This document shows, in pieces, positions 1-6,536 of a DNA stretch of 36,691 nucleotides (position 1 is the stretch's first letter; every line of letters starts with the position of its first letter). Source of the stretch: Flavobacteriales bacterium (GTDB lineage: Bacteria > Bacteroidota > Bacteroidia > Flavobacteriales_D > Crocinitomicaceae); the NCBI GenBank assembly GCA_018883325.1, contig VEQH01000045.1, positions 1-36,691 on the forward strand. The letters run 5' to 3'. The notes below the pieces were generated by a model. It saw nothing but the letters and a program-made list of their open reading frames with translations, ran no database searches and had not been told where the DNA came from. Both the position numbers and the translations under genes were made by a program.

Positions 1-54
1 AGAATTTGCTATTCCATCTAAAATTGCTGAAATTTGTTCTTGTGTAAAGTCCAT
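1..54 (-). CDS. IS256-like transposase, N-terminal 18 codons (partial)
   Basis: Reading the minus strand from ATG at 54-52 gives MDFTQEQISAILDGIANS, which runs off the left edge of the window. The opening (MDFT-x-EQI) is like the N-terminus of one group of IS256-family transposases common in Bacteroidota. A terminal inverted repeat lies about 70 bp upstream at 100-126, as expected for the 5' end of such an element. What is seen is only 18 codons plus the repeat; assignment to IS256 is from remembered family features. The transposase would catalyse movement of the element. The insertion lies directly against the 5' edge of the DUF1998 gene. Confidence 0.5.
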   Translation of the reverse strand, partial: MDFTQEQISAILDGIANS

Positions 55-99
55 TTTTTATGAGTTTAAATTTTGCAATACTAAAATCGCAATTTTTGG

Positions 100-126
100 G
101 CTTTACACACTTTTTAAAACAGTATC
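100..126. repeat. IS terminal inverted repeat (left element, outer end near 126)
   Basis: The 16 bases GCTTTACACACTTTTT at 100-115 recur exactly in reverse complement at 36576-36591. The similarity continues imperfectly outward (AAAACAGTATC here, TGAACACTACC there). Two matching but opposite ends fit IS termini, with this element extending left out of the window. Confidence 0.6.
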
Positions 127-144
127 GTTGGATTAACTATTCCA

Positions 145-1503
145 ATGTCTTACAGAGCTGAAGGGGCAAATAATGGTTTGTATTCAATGGATCGTTTTGA
201 GAATAACAATTTCAACAAGTTCGATGCATTAGAGTATAGTTTTGGATTAGAAATAGATGACAATGGTAACATTACAACAATTTCAAATAACTGGCAAAAT
301 CAAAATCAAGGAAACGTTAAACGTCTAGTAATACCTAAAGCATTTAGAACACTAAAAATTAAAAATAATACTGGCGCAAAATCAGAAAATTCAGATGTAA
401 AAAGTAGTTTTAGTAGTTCATCAATTTTTGCTAAAGAAGAAGGTAATGCAAAAACAACAACAATAGCTAATTGTAAATTAACTCATTTTGGATTAGAAGA
501 TAGATCTAAAGGTGAAGTATGGCATATTAATACCAATAATAATAAGTTCTTTAAAGGACGTTCTATTTATCAAAATTTTCAGATTGATCAAAATGAATGG
601 GTTAATAATGAGCCAAACATTCAATTAGATGATAATGCGGTGTTTTATCCAAATTTTATTTTAGACAAGCATATTATTGCTGGTAATTACCAAGCCTTTA
701 ATGGCGAAATAGCCCTTGGAGTTAAGAAAACTACTGAAATGATAAAAATTGAAATAAAAAAAGTACAATCAGAATTATGTTTAAATGCCAGAGGTGAAAA
801 TAAAATAGCTGTAAAGGCTGCTTTTTACTCTGCTGCTTTTATTATTCAACGAACATTAGCTCATGATCTAGATATACACCCAAATGAAATTGAAATCAGC
901 GAGTTAAAAATCAATCAACAAACAGGAATTCCTTATTTATATATCTCTGACAAATTACCAAATGGTGCTGGATTTGTAAGTTATTTATTACAAACTAATC
1001 AAGAAGGTAAATCTAATTTTGAGGATTTACTTACTAAAGTTGTAAATGGAGAACATCCGTTTATTCAATCAATATTGAGTGAATCTCACTTAAATGAATG
1101 TAAAACTTCCTGCCAAAAATGTCTAAATGCATATGATAATGCTGGTTATCATCATGTATTAGATTGGAGACTAGGAATAGGATTATTAAGACTTATGTTA
1201 GATGAAAATTTTGTTTTTGGTTTTAATTCAGATATCAACTTCCCTGAATTACAGGATTTGCCAAAATTAATTCTTGACGCAAGTTTTACTTTTGCAAAGA
1301 TTAATCAAGGAGATGTAATTGAAGTTGCGGGTGGTTTAACATATATCCAACTAAGAACTGGTTTCAATCAAAAAATTTTCATTAAACATCCGCTTTGGAG
1401 TAATAATGCATTTAATGCGAATCGAAATGCATTTTTACAAGAAACAAACATCAATGAATTTAAAAATTTGTTTGAAGTTTTAAGAAAACCTACTTCTGTT
1501 TAA
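145..1503 (+). CDS. DUF1998/DrmB-like protein, C-terminal remnant
   Basis: This 452-aa reading frame matches the C-terminal half of DUF1998-containing, DrmB-type helicase-associated proteins, known from DISARM-like and other defence systems. Visible features are LVIPKAFRT (61-69), an LGVKKTTEMIKI strand (191-202), SDKLPNGAGFVSYL (268-281), and a probable zinc site C319-x3-C323-x2-C326 followed by H337 and DWRLG (340-344), the DUF1998 signature. Helicase motifs expected upstream are missing. The frame is open only from base 118, inside the IS end, so the first ATG at 145 is probably an internal Met and the native 5' part was removed by the IS. It ends 46 bp before the convergent nuclease-helicase gene. 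It is probably non-functional, although an isolated DUF1998 domain made from an IS promoter cannot be excluded. Confidence 0.75.
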   Translation: MSYRAEGANNGLYSMDRFENNNFNKFDALEYSFGLEIDDNGNITTISNNWQNQNQGNVKRLVIPKAFRTLKIKNNTGAKSENSDVKSSFSSSSIFAKEEGNAKTTTIANCKLTHFGLEDRSKGEVWHINTNNNKFFKGRSIYQNFQIDQNEWVNNEPNIQLDDNAVFYPNFILDKHIIAGNYQAFNGEIALGVKKTTEMIKIEIKKVQSELCLNARGENKIAVKAAFYSAAFIIQRTLAHDLDIHPNEIEISELKINQQTGIPYLYISDKLPNGAGFVSYLLQTNQEGKSNFEDLLTKVVNGEHPFIQSILSESHLNECKTSCQKCLNAYDNAGYHHVLDWRLGIGLLRLMLDENFVFGFNSDINFPELQDLPKLILDASFTFAKINQGDVIEVAGGLTYIQLRTGFNQKIFIKHPLWSNNAFNANRNAFLQETNINEFKNLFEVLRKPTSV

Positions 1504-1510
1504 TAAAATA

Positions 1511-1548
1511 AATTTGCCATAGTTATTATAAAATAACTATGGCAAATT
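1511..1548. terminator. Bidirectional terminator hairpin
   Basis: A perfect 17-bp inverted repeat, AATTTGCCATAGTTATT (1511-1527) and its complement (1532-1548), with a 4-nt loop. It lies between the stop codons of the two convergent genes, with A/T runs on both sides, so it can serve both strands. Confidence 0.85.
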
Positions 1549-1549
1549 A

Positions 1550-3589
1550 TTAATTATAAACTTCACAATAATCTGGATGTGCATCAGCAACAGACAAAAG
1601 TAACTTCGAATACTTTGAATTATTGTTTTTTAAAGAAATAACTAAAGTGTCAATTGGTCTTGAAAGAATCATATACAACCATTGATAGCAAGCCTTTTCT
1701 TTTGTTTCTAAAAGAGAAAGTCCTTCTTCAGCTTCAATAACAGTATTTTCAATTTCCTGTAAAAAAGAATCTAGATTATTTGCGATTACAACCCACCCCT
1801 CTAAACCTCTTGAACTTTGATAATTAAAAACCCTAGACGCATCCATGTTAGTTGGAATTATCCCTTTGTTTTTCTCAATTGTACCATCGTGCATCTCTAT
1901 GTTGTTGTGCTTTAATTTTTTATGATAGTCATCATTTGAACCAACTAATATTAATATGTCATAAGAAGCATTTTTGCATTGATCCACACAATATCGATTA
2001 AGGATTTTATAATCTTCTATGTTTAGTTCCCTACAATAAAATTTGATTTGACCACCATTTAAGTTGTTGTTTATTTCAATATCATCAGGAAAATCAATCC
2101 TTTGGCAAAGATCTTTAATGTAATGACATAAGCTAGATTTTTGTCTATATGATGTTGTTAGTGTTAATTCAAAATTTGATGCTGTACCTATTTTCCAATT
2201 CAATGGGGTCTTGTTTCTAAGTAATTGGTGTGAACCGTAGGAAACAATGCAGTTTTCGCTGCCAAAAAGAGTATACAAAATGTTTTTTTCTTCGGGATAC
2301 CAATCCTGACTTTCGTCAATAAAAACAAATTGGTAATTCAATTCAAGTAAATTCGTCTTAATTTTATCAATATCTACGCTATCTGCAACTTGAAGTAGGT
2401 CAACCAATTCTTTTAAAAGATCTTCATATTTGTTAGTAAAATGAGTTGTAAAATAATGTAAACGTTCTTGTGTATTTAAATTGGTTGGTTCTTCTTGATA
2501 TATTCCAAACTCAATAAAAAGTCTTCTCATTAGTTTTAAGCAAGTACTTGATCCAATTGAAGCAGAACTAGGATCATCTTTAAAACCTGCTAGACGTGAC
2601 AACCTATTAATATCTGCAATAAGTGCTTTGTTATAGGTTAATATTAAGCACCTAGCATCTTGTTCTTTAGCAAGAAAATAACTAAAACGAAGTAAAATTA
2701 AAGTTTTTCCACTTCCAGGTATTCCATAAATAATTAATGTTTTCTCGCCAATACTTTCAAATGCAGGCTTGTATTTACCGTCTAGTTGCTTTTGAATAAC
2801 CTTTTCTAGTTTTTTTCTAGATAAATCTCCTTGCTTTGGTACAATCTCTCTATCGTAAAAAAGAAAAACATTTTCTAACATTGAATTTAAATCACCTTCA
2901 ATATATCTTTCATCTACTGCACTTTGGAAAAACATTTTAGCTTTTGATGATAATTTTGGTGGTGTTTTTGTAAATGCGATGTCAAAGAATTTTTGAAAAT
3001 CAATATTGTTGCCCAAAATTAGATTGTTTAAGTTCGATTGACCCCATCCCAAAGTTCCATTAAAGTTAGGAAACCATATAAGATTTGTAATAAAAATAGT
3101 TGTTTCCTTTAGTTTATTTTCAGACTTACTTATGAAATTTTTGAGCGAATATTTCTGGTTGTTATTTTGAGTGTACGCTGAACTCTTTTTTCCTTTATAA
3201 TCAACTAAAACGTCATTATTTGTAATTGTAACACCCAAGTTTGAATGAGACTTTAACTCAATATTAATTAACATTGAGTTAAATACGACTTCGTTCTTTG
3301 TTTTTTGTTTACTTGTAATGTATTTATTACTCTCTTGATCGAAATATGAATGAAGAGAGAATATGTTGAATTTAAAATTTTGAAAATTAAACCATACAAC
3401 AATATCAATATCTTCTGGATCTTCCCCAACAGCTTTAAAGTTCGGTTTTATTAGTATTTCACCAATTGTTTCAGGTTTAAATTCAAATTCTTTGGTGAAA
3501 ATTTTCTTTAATTCACAAGCAGCTTGATACTCTTCTGCACCTATACCAGATTCTATTTTTTTTCCTAATATTTTAATAGATACAGACAT
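1550..3589 (-). CDS. NERD-like nuclease fused to superfamily 1 helicase
   Basis: A 679-aa two-part protein. The N-terminus (about 1-200) has a PD-(D/E)xK-like pattern: GAEEYQ near residue 17, EDIDIVVWF at 59-67 and IELKSH at 110-115, resembling NERD-type nucleases. The C-terminus is a UvrD-like SF1 helicase: Walker A GIPGSGKT (289-296), a motif Ia-like LTYNKAL (317-323), Walker B FVFIDESQD (421-429), TTSYRQ (478-483), YQSSRGLEGWVV (590-601) and a terminal YMILSRP motif (639-645). It probably degrades or remodels DNA in the cytoplasm. Nuclease-helicase fusions of this shape occur in anti-phage modules, and the neighbour is a DrmB-like remnant, so a defence role is plausible but inferred. The gene appears intact and stands alone on its strand. 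Confidence 0.8.
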   Translation of the reverse strand: MSVSIKILGKKIESGIGAEEYQAACELKKIFTKEFEFKPETIGEILIKPNFKAVGEDPEDIDIVVWFNFQNFKFNIFSLHSYFDQESNKYITSKQKTKNEVVFNSMLINIELKSHSNLGVTITNNDVLVDYKGKKSSAYTQNNNQKYSLKNFISKSENKLKETTIFITNLIWFPNFNGTLGWGQSNLNNLILGNNIDFQKFFDIAFTKTPPKLSSKAKMFFQSAVDERYIEGDLNSMLENVFLFYDREIVPKQGDLSRKKLEKVIQKQLDGKYKPAFESIGEKTLIIYGIPGSGKTLILLRFSYFLAKEQDARCLILTYNKALIADINRLSRLAGFKDDPSSASIGSSTCLKLMRRLFIEFGIYQEEPTNLNTQERLHYFTTHFTNKYEDLLKELVDLLQVADSVDIDKIKTNLLELNYQFVFIDESQDWYPEEKNILYTLFGSENCIVSYGSHQLLRNKTPLNWKIGTASNFELTLTTSYRQKSSLCHYIKDLCQRIDFPDDIEINNNLNGGQIKFYCRELNIEDYKILNRYCVDQCKNASYDILILVGSNDDYHKKLKHNNIEMHDGTIEKNKGIIPTNMDASRVFNYQSSRGLEGWVVIANNLDSFLQEIENTVIEAEEGLSLLETKEKACYQWLYMILSRPIDTLVISLKNNNSKYSKLLLSVADAHPDYCEVYN

Positions 3590-3805
3590 TTTTTCTATTG
3601 TTTTTCAAATTATTTAAAGGTGAATTGATTTTTAATGTATCCTTAGTCAAACATACAACAATGTTTTAGACTATCCCTTTTTAGATTTAAACCTATATTT
3701 AACAACTTTGTCATAATTGGTAGAAAAAATCTACTACTCTCATATGATAAAAATAAAATTTTTGTTAATTCCATATGCAAAATGTTTTCAGAAATTATAC
3801 ACTAG
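3590..3805. other. Intergenic, 5' region of nuclease-helicase
   Basis: About 216 AT-rich bases upstream of the nuclease-helicase start. It must hold that gene's promoter, but I cannot point to a convincing -33/-7 pair. No RNA gene or long hairpin was seen. Confidence 0.4.
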
Positions 3806-3915
3806 TTACTTACCCAAAACCACCACCAATCTCCTCACTTTGTAAGCAGAAACATTTTGCACAAAAACACTTAAATTCTAATTGGTTCTTAGCCTCGCAA
3901 AACAAATAATTCACA
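3806..3915 (-). pseudogene. Decayed second copy of the recB 3' end
   Basis: On the minus strand this stretch aligns with the last about 110 bases of recB (6537-6650). One frame reads VFVQNVSAYKVRRLVVVLGK and a TAA stop at 3808-3806, against VFVQNVTAEEVTKLGAILSG in RecB. Just upstream GVNYLF matches RecB GVIYLF, but in another frame, so there is a frameshift. The nucleotide match includes ACATTTTG-x-ACAAAAACAC and AACAAATAA-x-TCAC. It has the same orientation as recB and lies about 2.7 kb downstream of it. It is a relic left by a duplication, or by integration of an element at the recB 3' end; it encodes nothing functional. Confidence 0.75.
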
Positions 3916-4288
3916 CCAATTCCTCTAATTTGATGAAGACATAATAATCGTGTAACAAACCGAGATTCACAAAGCCAGCAGCATCCTCATCTTCGAAGGT
4001 TATCGTGAAATCTGCTTCTACGTCAATACCTAAAGCAGCTGCATTTGGGATTTCATAGCCAAACGCATTAAATACCACCTCTTTGTTTTTCCATAAGTAG
4101 GCCAAATAACAAATTTTGAGTTCGTGGTCTTCTAACTTAGCGCATTCATAAATGTCATTAAAATGCACTAAGATTGTATCCAATTGAGCTGGATTTAATT
4201 GTTCTTTAAATTGAGAAAAAGTTAAGGTCATATTTTTTTGAGTTAAGGGTTTTTGATTTTTTGTTGTGCTCTGTTTTGAGTTGGTCAT
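3911..4288 (-). CDS. Hypothetical protein, 125 aa
   Basis: I do not recognise this protein. It has a basic, Ser/Thr/Gln-rich start (1-19), then a compact acidic region from MTLTFSQFKEQL (20-31) with ECAKLEDHELKICYLAYLW in the middle and an EDEDAAGFVNLG stretch near residues 100-111. There is no signal peptide or membrane segment. Met20 is an equally good start (codon at 4231-4229). Its last codons (ELV-stop) fall in sequence that aligns with the recB relic, so its 3' end may be borrowed from it. It stands about 230 bp downstream of the AbiEii-like gene on the same strand and may belong to the same insert. It looks like a real globular protein, but its function is unknown. Confidence 0.55.
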   Translation of the reverse strand: MTNSKQSTTKNQKPLTQKNMTLTFSQFKEQLNPAQLDTILVHFNDIYECAKLEDHELKICYLAYLWKNKEVVFNAFGYEIPNAAALGIDVEADFTITFEDEDAAGFVNLGLLHDYYVFIKLEELV

Positions 4289-4517
4289 TGCGCGAAATTC
4301 AATTGGTTTTCCATTAATAAATTAGATTTTAGAAGTAATACTCTGAAAGCAAAAAATATAACAAACGACTTATTAAAATCTGAAAATTATTCATTCAAAG
4401 CTCCAAATCCATTCGTGGTACATTTGTTTCGAATGCAAAGACTAGGATGTTTTCAGGAATGATGCGCATCAAATTCCATTAATCTTCGTAGTAATTACTC
4501 AGAGTTTTTTGGTTAGG
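4289..4517. other. Intergenic between AbiEii-like gene and 125-aa ORF
   Basis: A 229-base spacer. On the minus strand a frame near 4415-4475 reads IIPENILVFAFETNVPRMDL, and 14 bases (CTTTGCATTCGAAA) are identical to recB at the codons for FAFEK. This could be a further piece of the recB relic, separated from the first by the 125-aa gene, but the match is short. The rest shows no gene. Confidence 0.3.
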
Positions 4518-5363
4518 TCATTGTTTTAACGTTTCTGTTATTCCTAATTTAAAATGGTTCAAAATGCTAACGGCATATTCAATCGTCCAATCATTTTCTC
4601 TCGCCCAACGTTCTGCAATGGGAGATTTTTCTGGATGAACTGTATTATTTTGTAACACCTCGAGCACTCTCTTTTTTACTTTGTCAGATGTATGTATAAT
4701 CTCCGCCGATTTCCTTCCCAAAACTCTTGCAGCCACTATAATTTTATCAAATTCATCTGGGAACGTATCAAAATAGAATTCGTAAATTTCATCGCTGTTA
4801 AAATCGAAATATTCCTTTATAATCAGAAGAATATCTTTTAGGTCATTGTCTCTATCTTCAGGTCTATCGTTCCATGCAATCAATTTTAGAATTATCATTC
4901 CTTGAAGTGGAGGTATGTGAGCAATTTTTTCTTCTATGGCAATGGTCGTAGCATGTTGCAATACTTCCTTAAATCCTAAGAAATGTAGGTCAATATTCCT
5001 TTCATGGAAATTCACGGTGTCATTTTCTTCAATTTGTCCAAAAGGCAACAAATCAATTGCTACATTATACTCAGGATGGTATAAAGTCCAAGGCGCTTTA
5101 ACCTTGTTAAAACCAGCCGCTTTGAGATCAATAACTACTTGTTCGAATTCAGCCAATGATCCAATCATAATAGCGAAATCAATGTCTTTCGTACCACGAG
5201 AAGGTTTAACACCTTTCTTAAGTAATTCCAAAGCTACAGCACTAACACCAACCAAATAGTAAGGTATGTTCAGTTTTAGCAATGTTCTATCAATGATATT
5301 GAAGACCTCATTGAAATAAGGGATTGCAAGTTCCTTATAGGTTTTGTTCAATGTATTGCTCAT
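4518..5363 (-). CDS. AbiEii-like nucleotidyltransferase (type IV TA toxin)
   Basis: The protein has a minimal nucleotidyltransferase fold: YYLVGVSAVAL followed by TKDIDFAIM supplies the G-x-S and D-x-D pattern of the active site, VAIDLLPFG carries a likely third carboxylate, and KLIAWNDRPEDRDNDLKD is the lysine/Asp-rich helix typical of AbiEii/COG4914-type proteins. Members of AbiE systems act as GTP/NTP-transferring toxins that arrest growth, some during phage infection. I choose the start MSNTLNKTYKEL (ATG 5363-5361, 281 aa), which overlaps the upstream antitoxin-like gene by 29 bp. An in-frame ATG at 5399 would give 293 aa and a 65-bp overlap. The overlap suggests translational coupling with the regulator. 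All expected catalytic residues appear present. Confidence 0.8.
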   Translation of the reverse strand: MSNTLNKTYKELAIPYFNEVFNIIDRTLLKLNIPYYLVGVSAVALELLKKGVKPSRGTKDIDFAIMIGSLAEFEQVVIDLKAAGFNKVKAPWTLYHPEYNVAIDLLPFGQIEENDTVNFHERNIDLHFLGFKEVLQHATTIAIEEKIAHIPPLQGMIILKLIAWNDRPEDRDNDLKDILLIIKEYFDFNSDEIYEFYFDTFPDEFDKIIVAARVLGRKSAEIIHTSDKVKKRVLEVLQNNTVHPEKSPIAERWARENDWTIEYAVSILNHFKLGITETLKQ

Positions 5364-6348
5364 AGATAATTTTTGCTGTTTCCCGATTTCTTTTATCATC
5401 GGTTGTTATCAAGTCTGCATAAATAACCATTATTGGTGCAGTGTTTCTTAACTGATTAGTGCTTTTATTTTCGTTCCAAAATTGCTTATATATTTCAACG
5501 TTTCCATTTATATCAGGTACCAAACGGTAATTTTTCATGAGTTCGTTTCGTGTCTCTGTTGTATATAATGTCAGTTTTTCAGGTCTTAAATGATCGGTAA
5601 TGATGTCTGCAGCAGGTTCTCCTCCCCAAACTGTTTTATCCTCATTCAATTGAATATTTCGCCAATTATAGAAGTTTGTTTCATCAATAAATTTAAAATT
5701 CCCAATTTTTAAAGTTGGTTTTAAATTGTATTTATAAGCGTTTGTCCATTTTTCGAATAATTCTTGTTTGTTTCTAAAAATTAATTGATTTTTATTGAGT
5801 TGTAAAACAAATCCTTCTTCTTTGAGACCCTTTAAAATATTGGTTACATTTCCTACTGCTGTGTTAGCAACTTCAGCAATGTGCCTGTAAGTTTGATTTA
5901 TTAAATTAGTGTTATTTAGAAATTCAAAAACTACTTTCACCCCTGTTTTGGTATATACTCTATTTCGTAATTTCTCCTCTATTTGAATAGGTTTGTGTGT
6001 GTCAATCCAAATTAATTGATTGTCGTTGTTGATATACATATTCCCATTCGCCTCTAAATAGGCGATATGATGTTGTTGTAATTGAATTTTTACTTTTGGA
6101 AATATGCGTGCTGCTATTATTATAAAAGGTTTGTGTTGCTCGTTGTATTTGATCAATTTATCAATCGTTTGATTTCTCAGTTCTTTTTTAACGAGCGCAT
6201 TAAAGAAAAACGCTTTATTATTTATTCGCAAATTCAAACTTCCATCCAGTCCATTAATTCTACTAATATCCCAATTCGCTTCAATACCTTGAAGGTTTTC
6301 TATGTTTGTTAATGCTTGATTAATTATTTCTTCTTGCGTCATGTTCAT
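5335..6348 (-). CDS. AbiEi-like antitoxin/transcriptional regulator
   Basis: A 337-aa protein of the type IV toxin-antitoxin AbiEi family found in Bacteroidota. Residues about 133-190 form a winged helix (NQTYRHIAEVANTAVGNVTN, ILKGLKEEGFVLQ). The C-terminal half has the family block WGGEPAADIITDHLRPEKLTL (241-261), RLVPDINGNVEIYKQFW (275-291) and a final APIMVIYADLITTDDKRN segment. AbiEi proteins neutralise AbiEii indirectly, by repressing the operon rather than by binding the toxin. It is first in a two-gene operon with the toxin gene overlapping its 3' end. A likely operator lies just upstream (6364-6397), consistent with autoregulation. Confidence 0.8.
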   Translation of the reverse strand: MNMTQEEIINQALTNIENLQGIEANWDISRINGLDGSLNLRINNKAFFFNALVKKELRNQTIDKLIKYNEQHKPFIIIAARIFPKVKIQLQQHHIAYLEANGNMYINNDNQLIWIDTHKPIQIEEKLRNRVYTKTGVKVVFEFLNNTNLINQTYRHIAEVANTAVGNVTNILKGLKEEGFVLQLNKNQLIFRNKQELFEKWTNAYKYNLKPTLKIGNFKFIDETNFYNWRNIQLNEDKTVWGGEPAADIITDHLRPEKLTLYTTETRNELMKNYRLVPDINGNVEIYKQFWNENKSTNQLRNTAPIMVIYADLITTDDKRNRETAKIIYEQYIEQNL

Positions 6349-6363
6349 TTATTTTACATGTAC

Positions 6364-6400
6364 ACGATGACGTGAACAATTTAATTATGTGAACAAAAGT
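6364..6400 (-). promoter_or_regulatory. Promoter with repeated half-sites upstream of AbiEi-like gene
   Basis: On the minus strand TACTTTTG (6400-6393) fits the Bacteroidota -7 box TAnnTTTG. Directly downstream, on the plus strand, are TGTACACG, CGTGAACA and TGTGAACA. The first two form an imperfect inverted repeat with a 4-base spacer, and GTGAACAA recurs 17 bp away. Half-sites over the expected start of transcription fit autorepression by the winged-helix protein. No clear -33 TTTG was found. Confidence 0.4.
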
Positions 6401-6536
6401 ATTGATTTATTTTAGATTTTCATTGTTTATAGGCAAAAAAAGTAATGTAAAACATTGGTTTTTCCAATTCAATAAGATCACTAAATATTTCACGAAATTG
6501 CCACTAAAAATCCATCATTTAATTCGGATGAAAGAA

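Noticed and set aside
60..161. 33-codon plus-strand ORF (MSLNFAILKSQFLGFTHFLK...)
   Set aside because: It crosses the IS terminal repeat and overlaps the transposase leader; most likely chance.
4936..5259. 107-codon plus-strand frame
   Set aside because: It lies wholly opposite the well-supported AbiEii-like gene and has no protein-like pattern.
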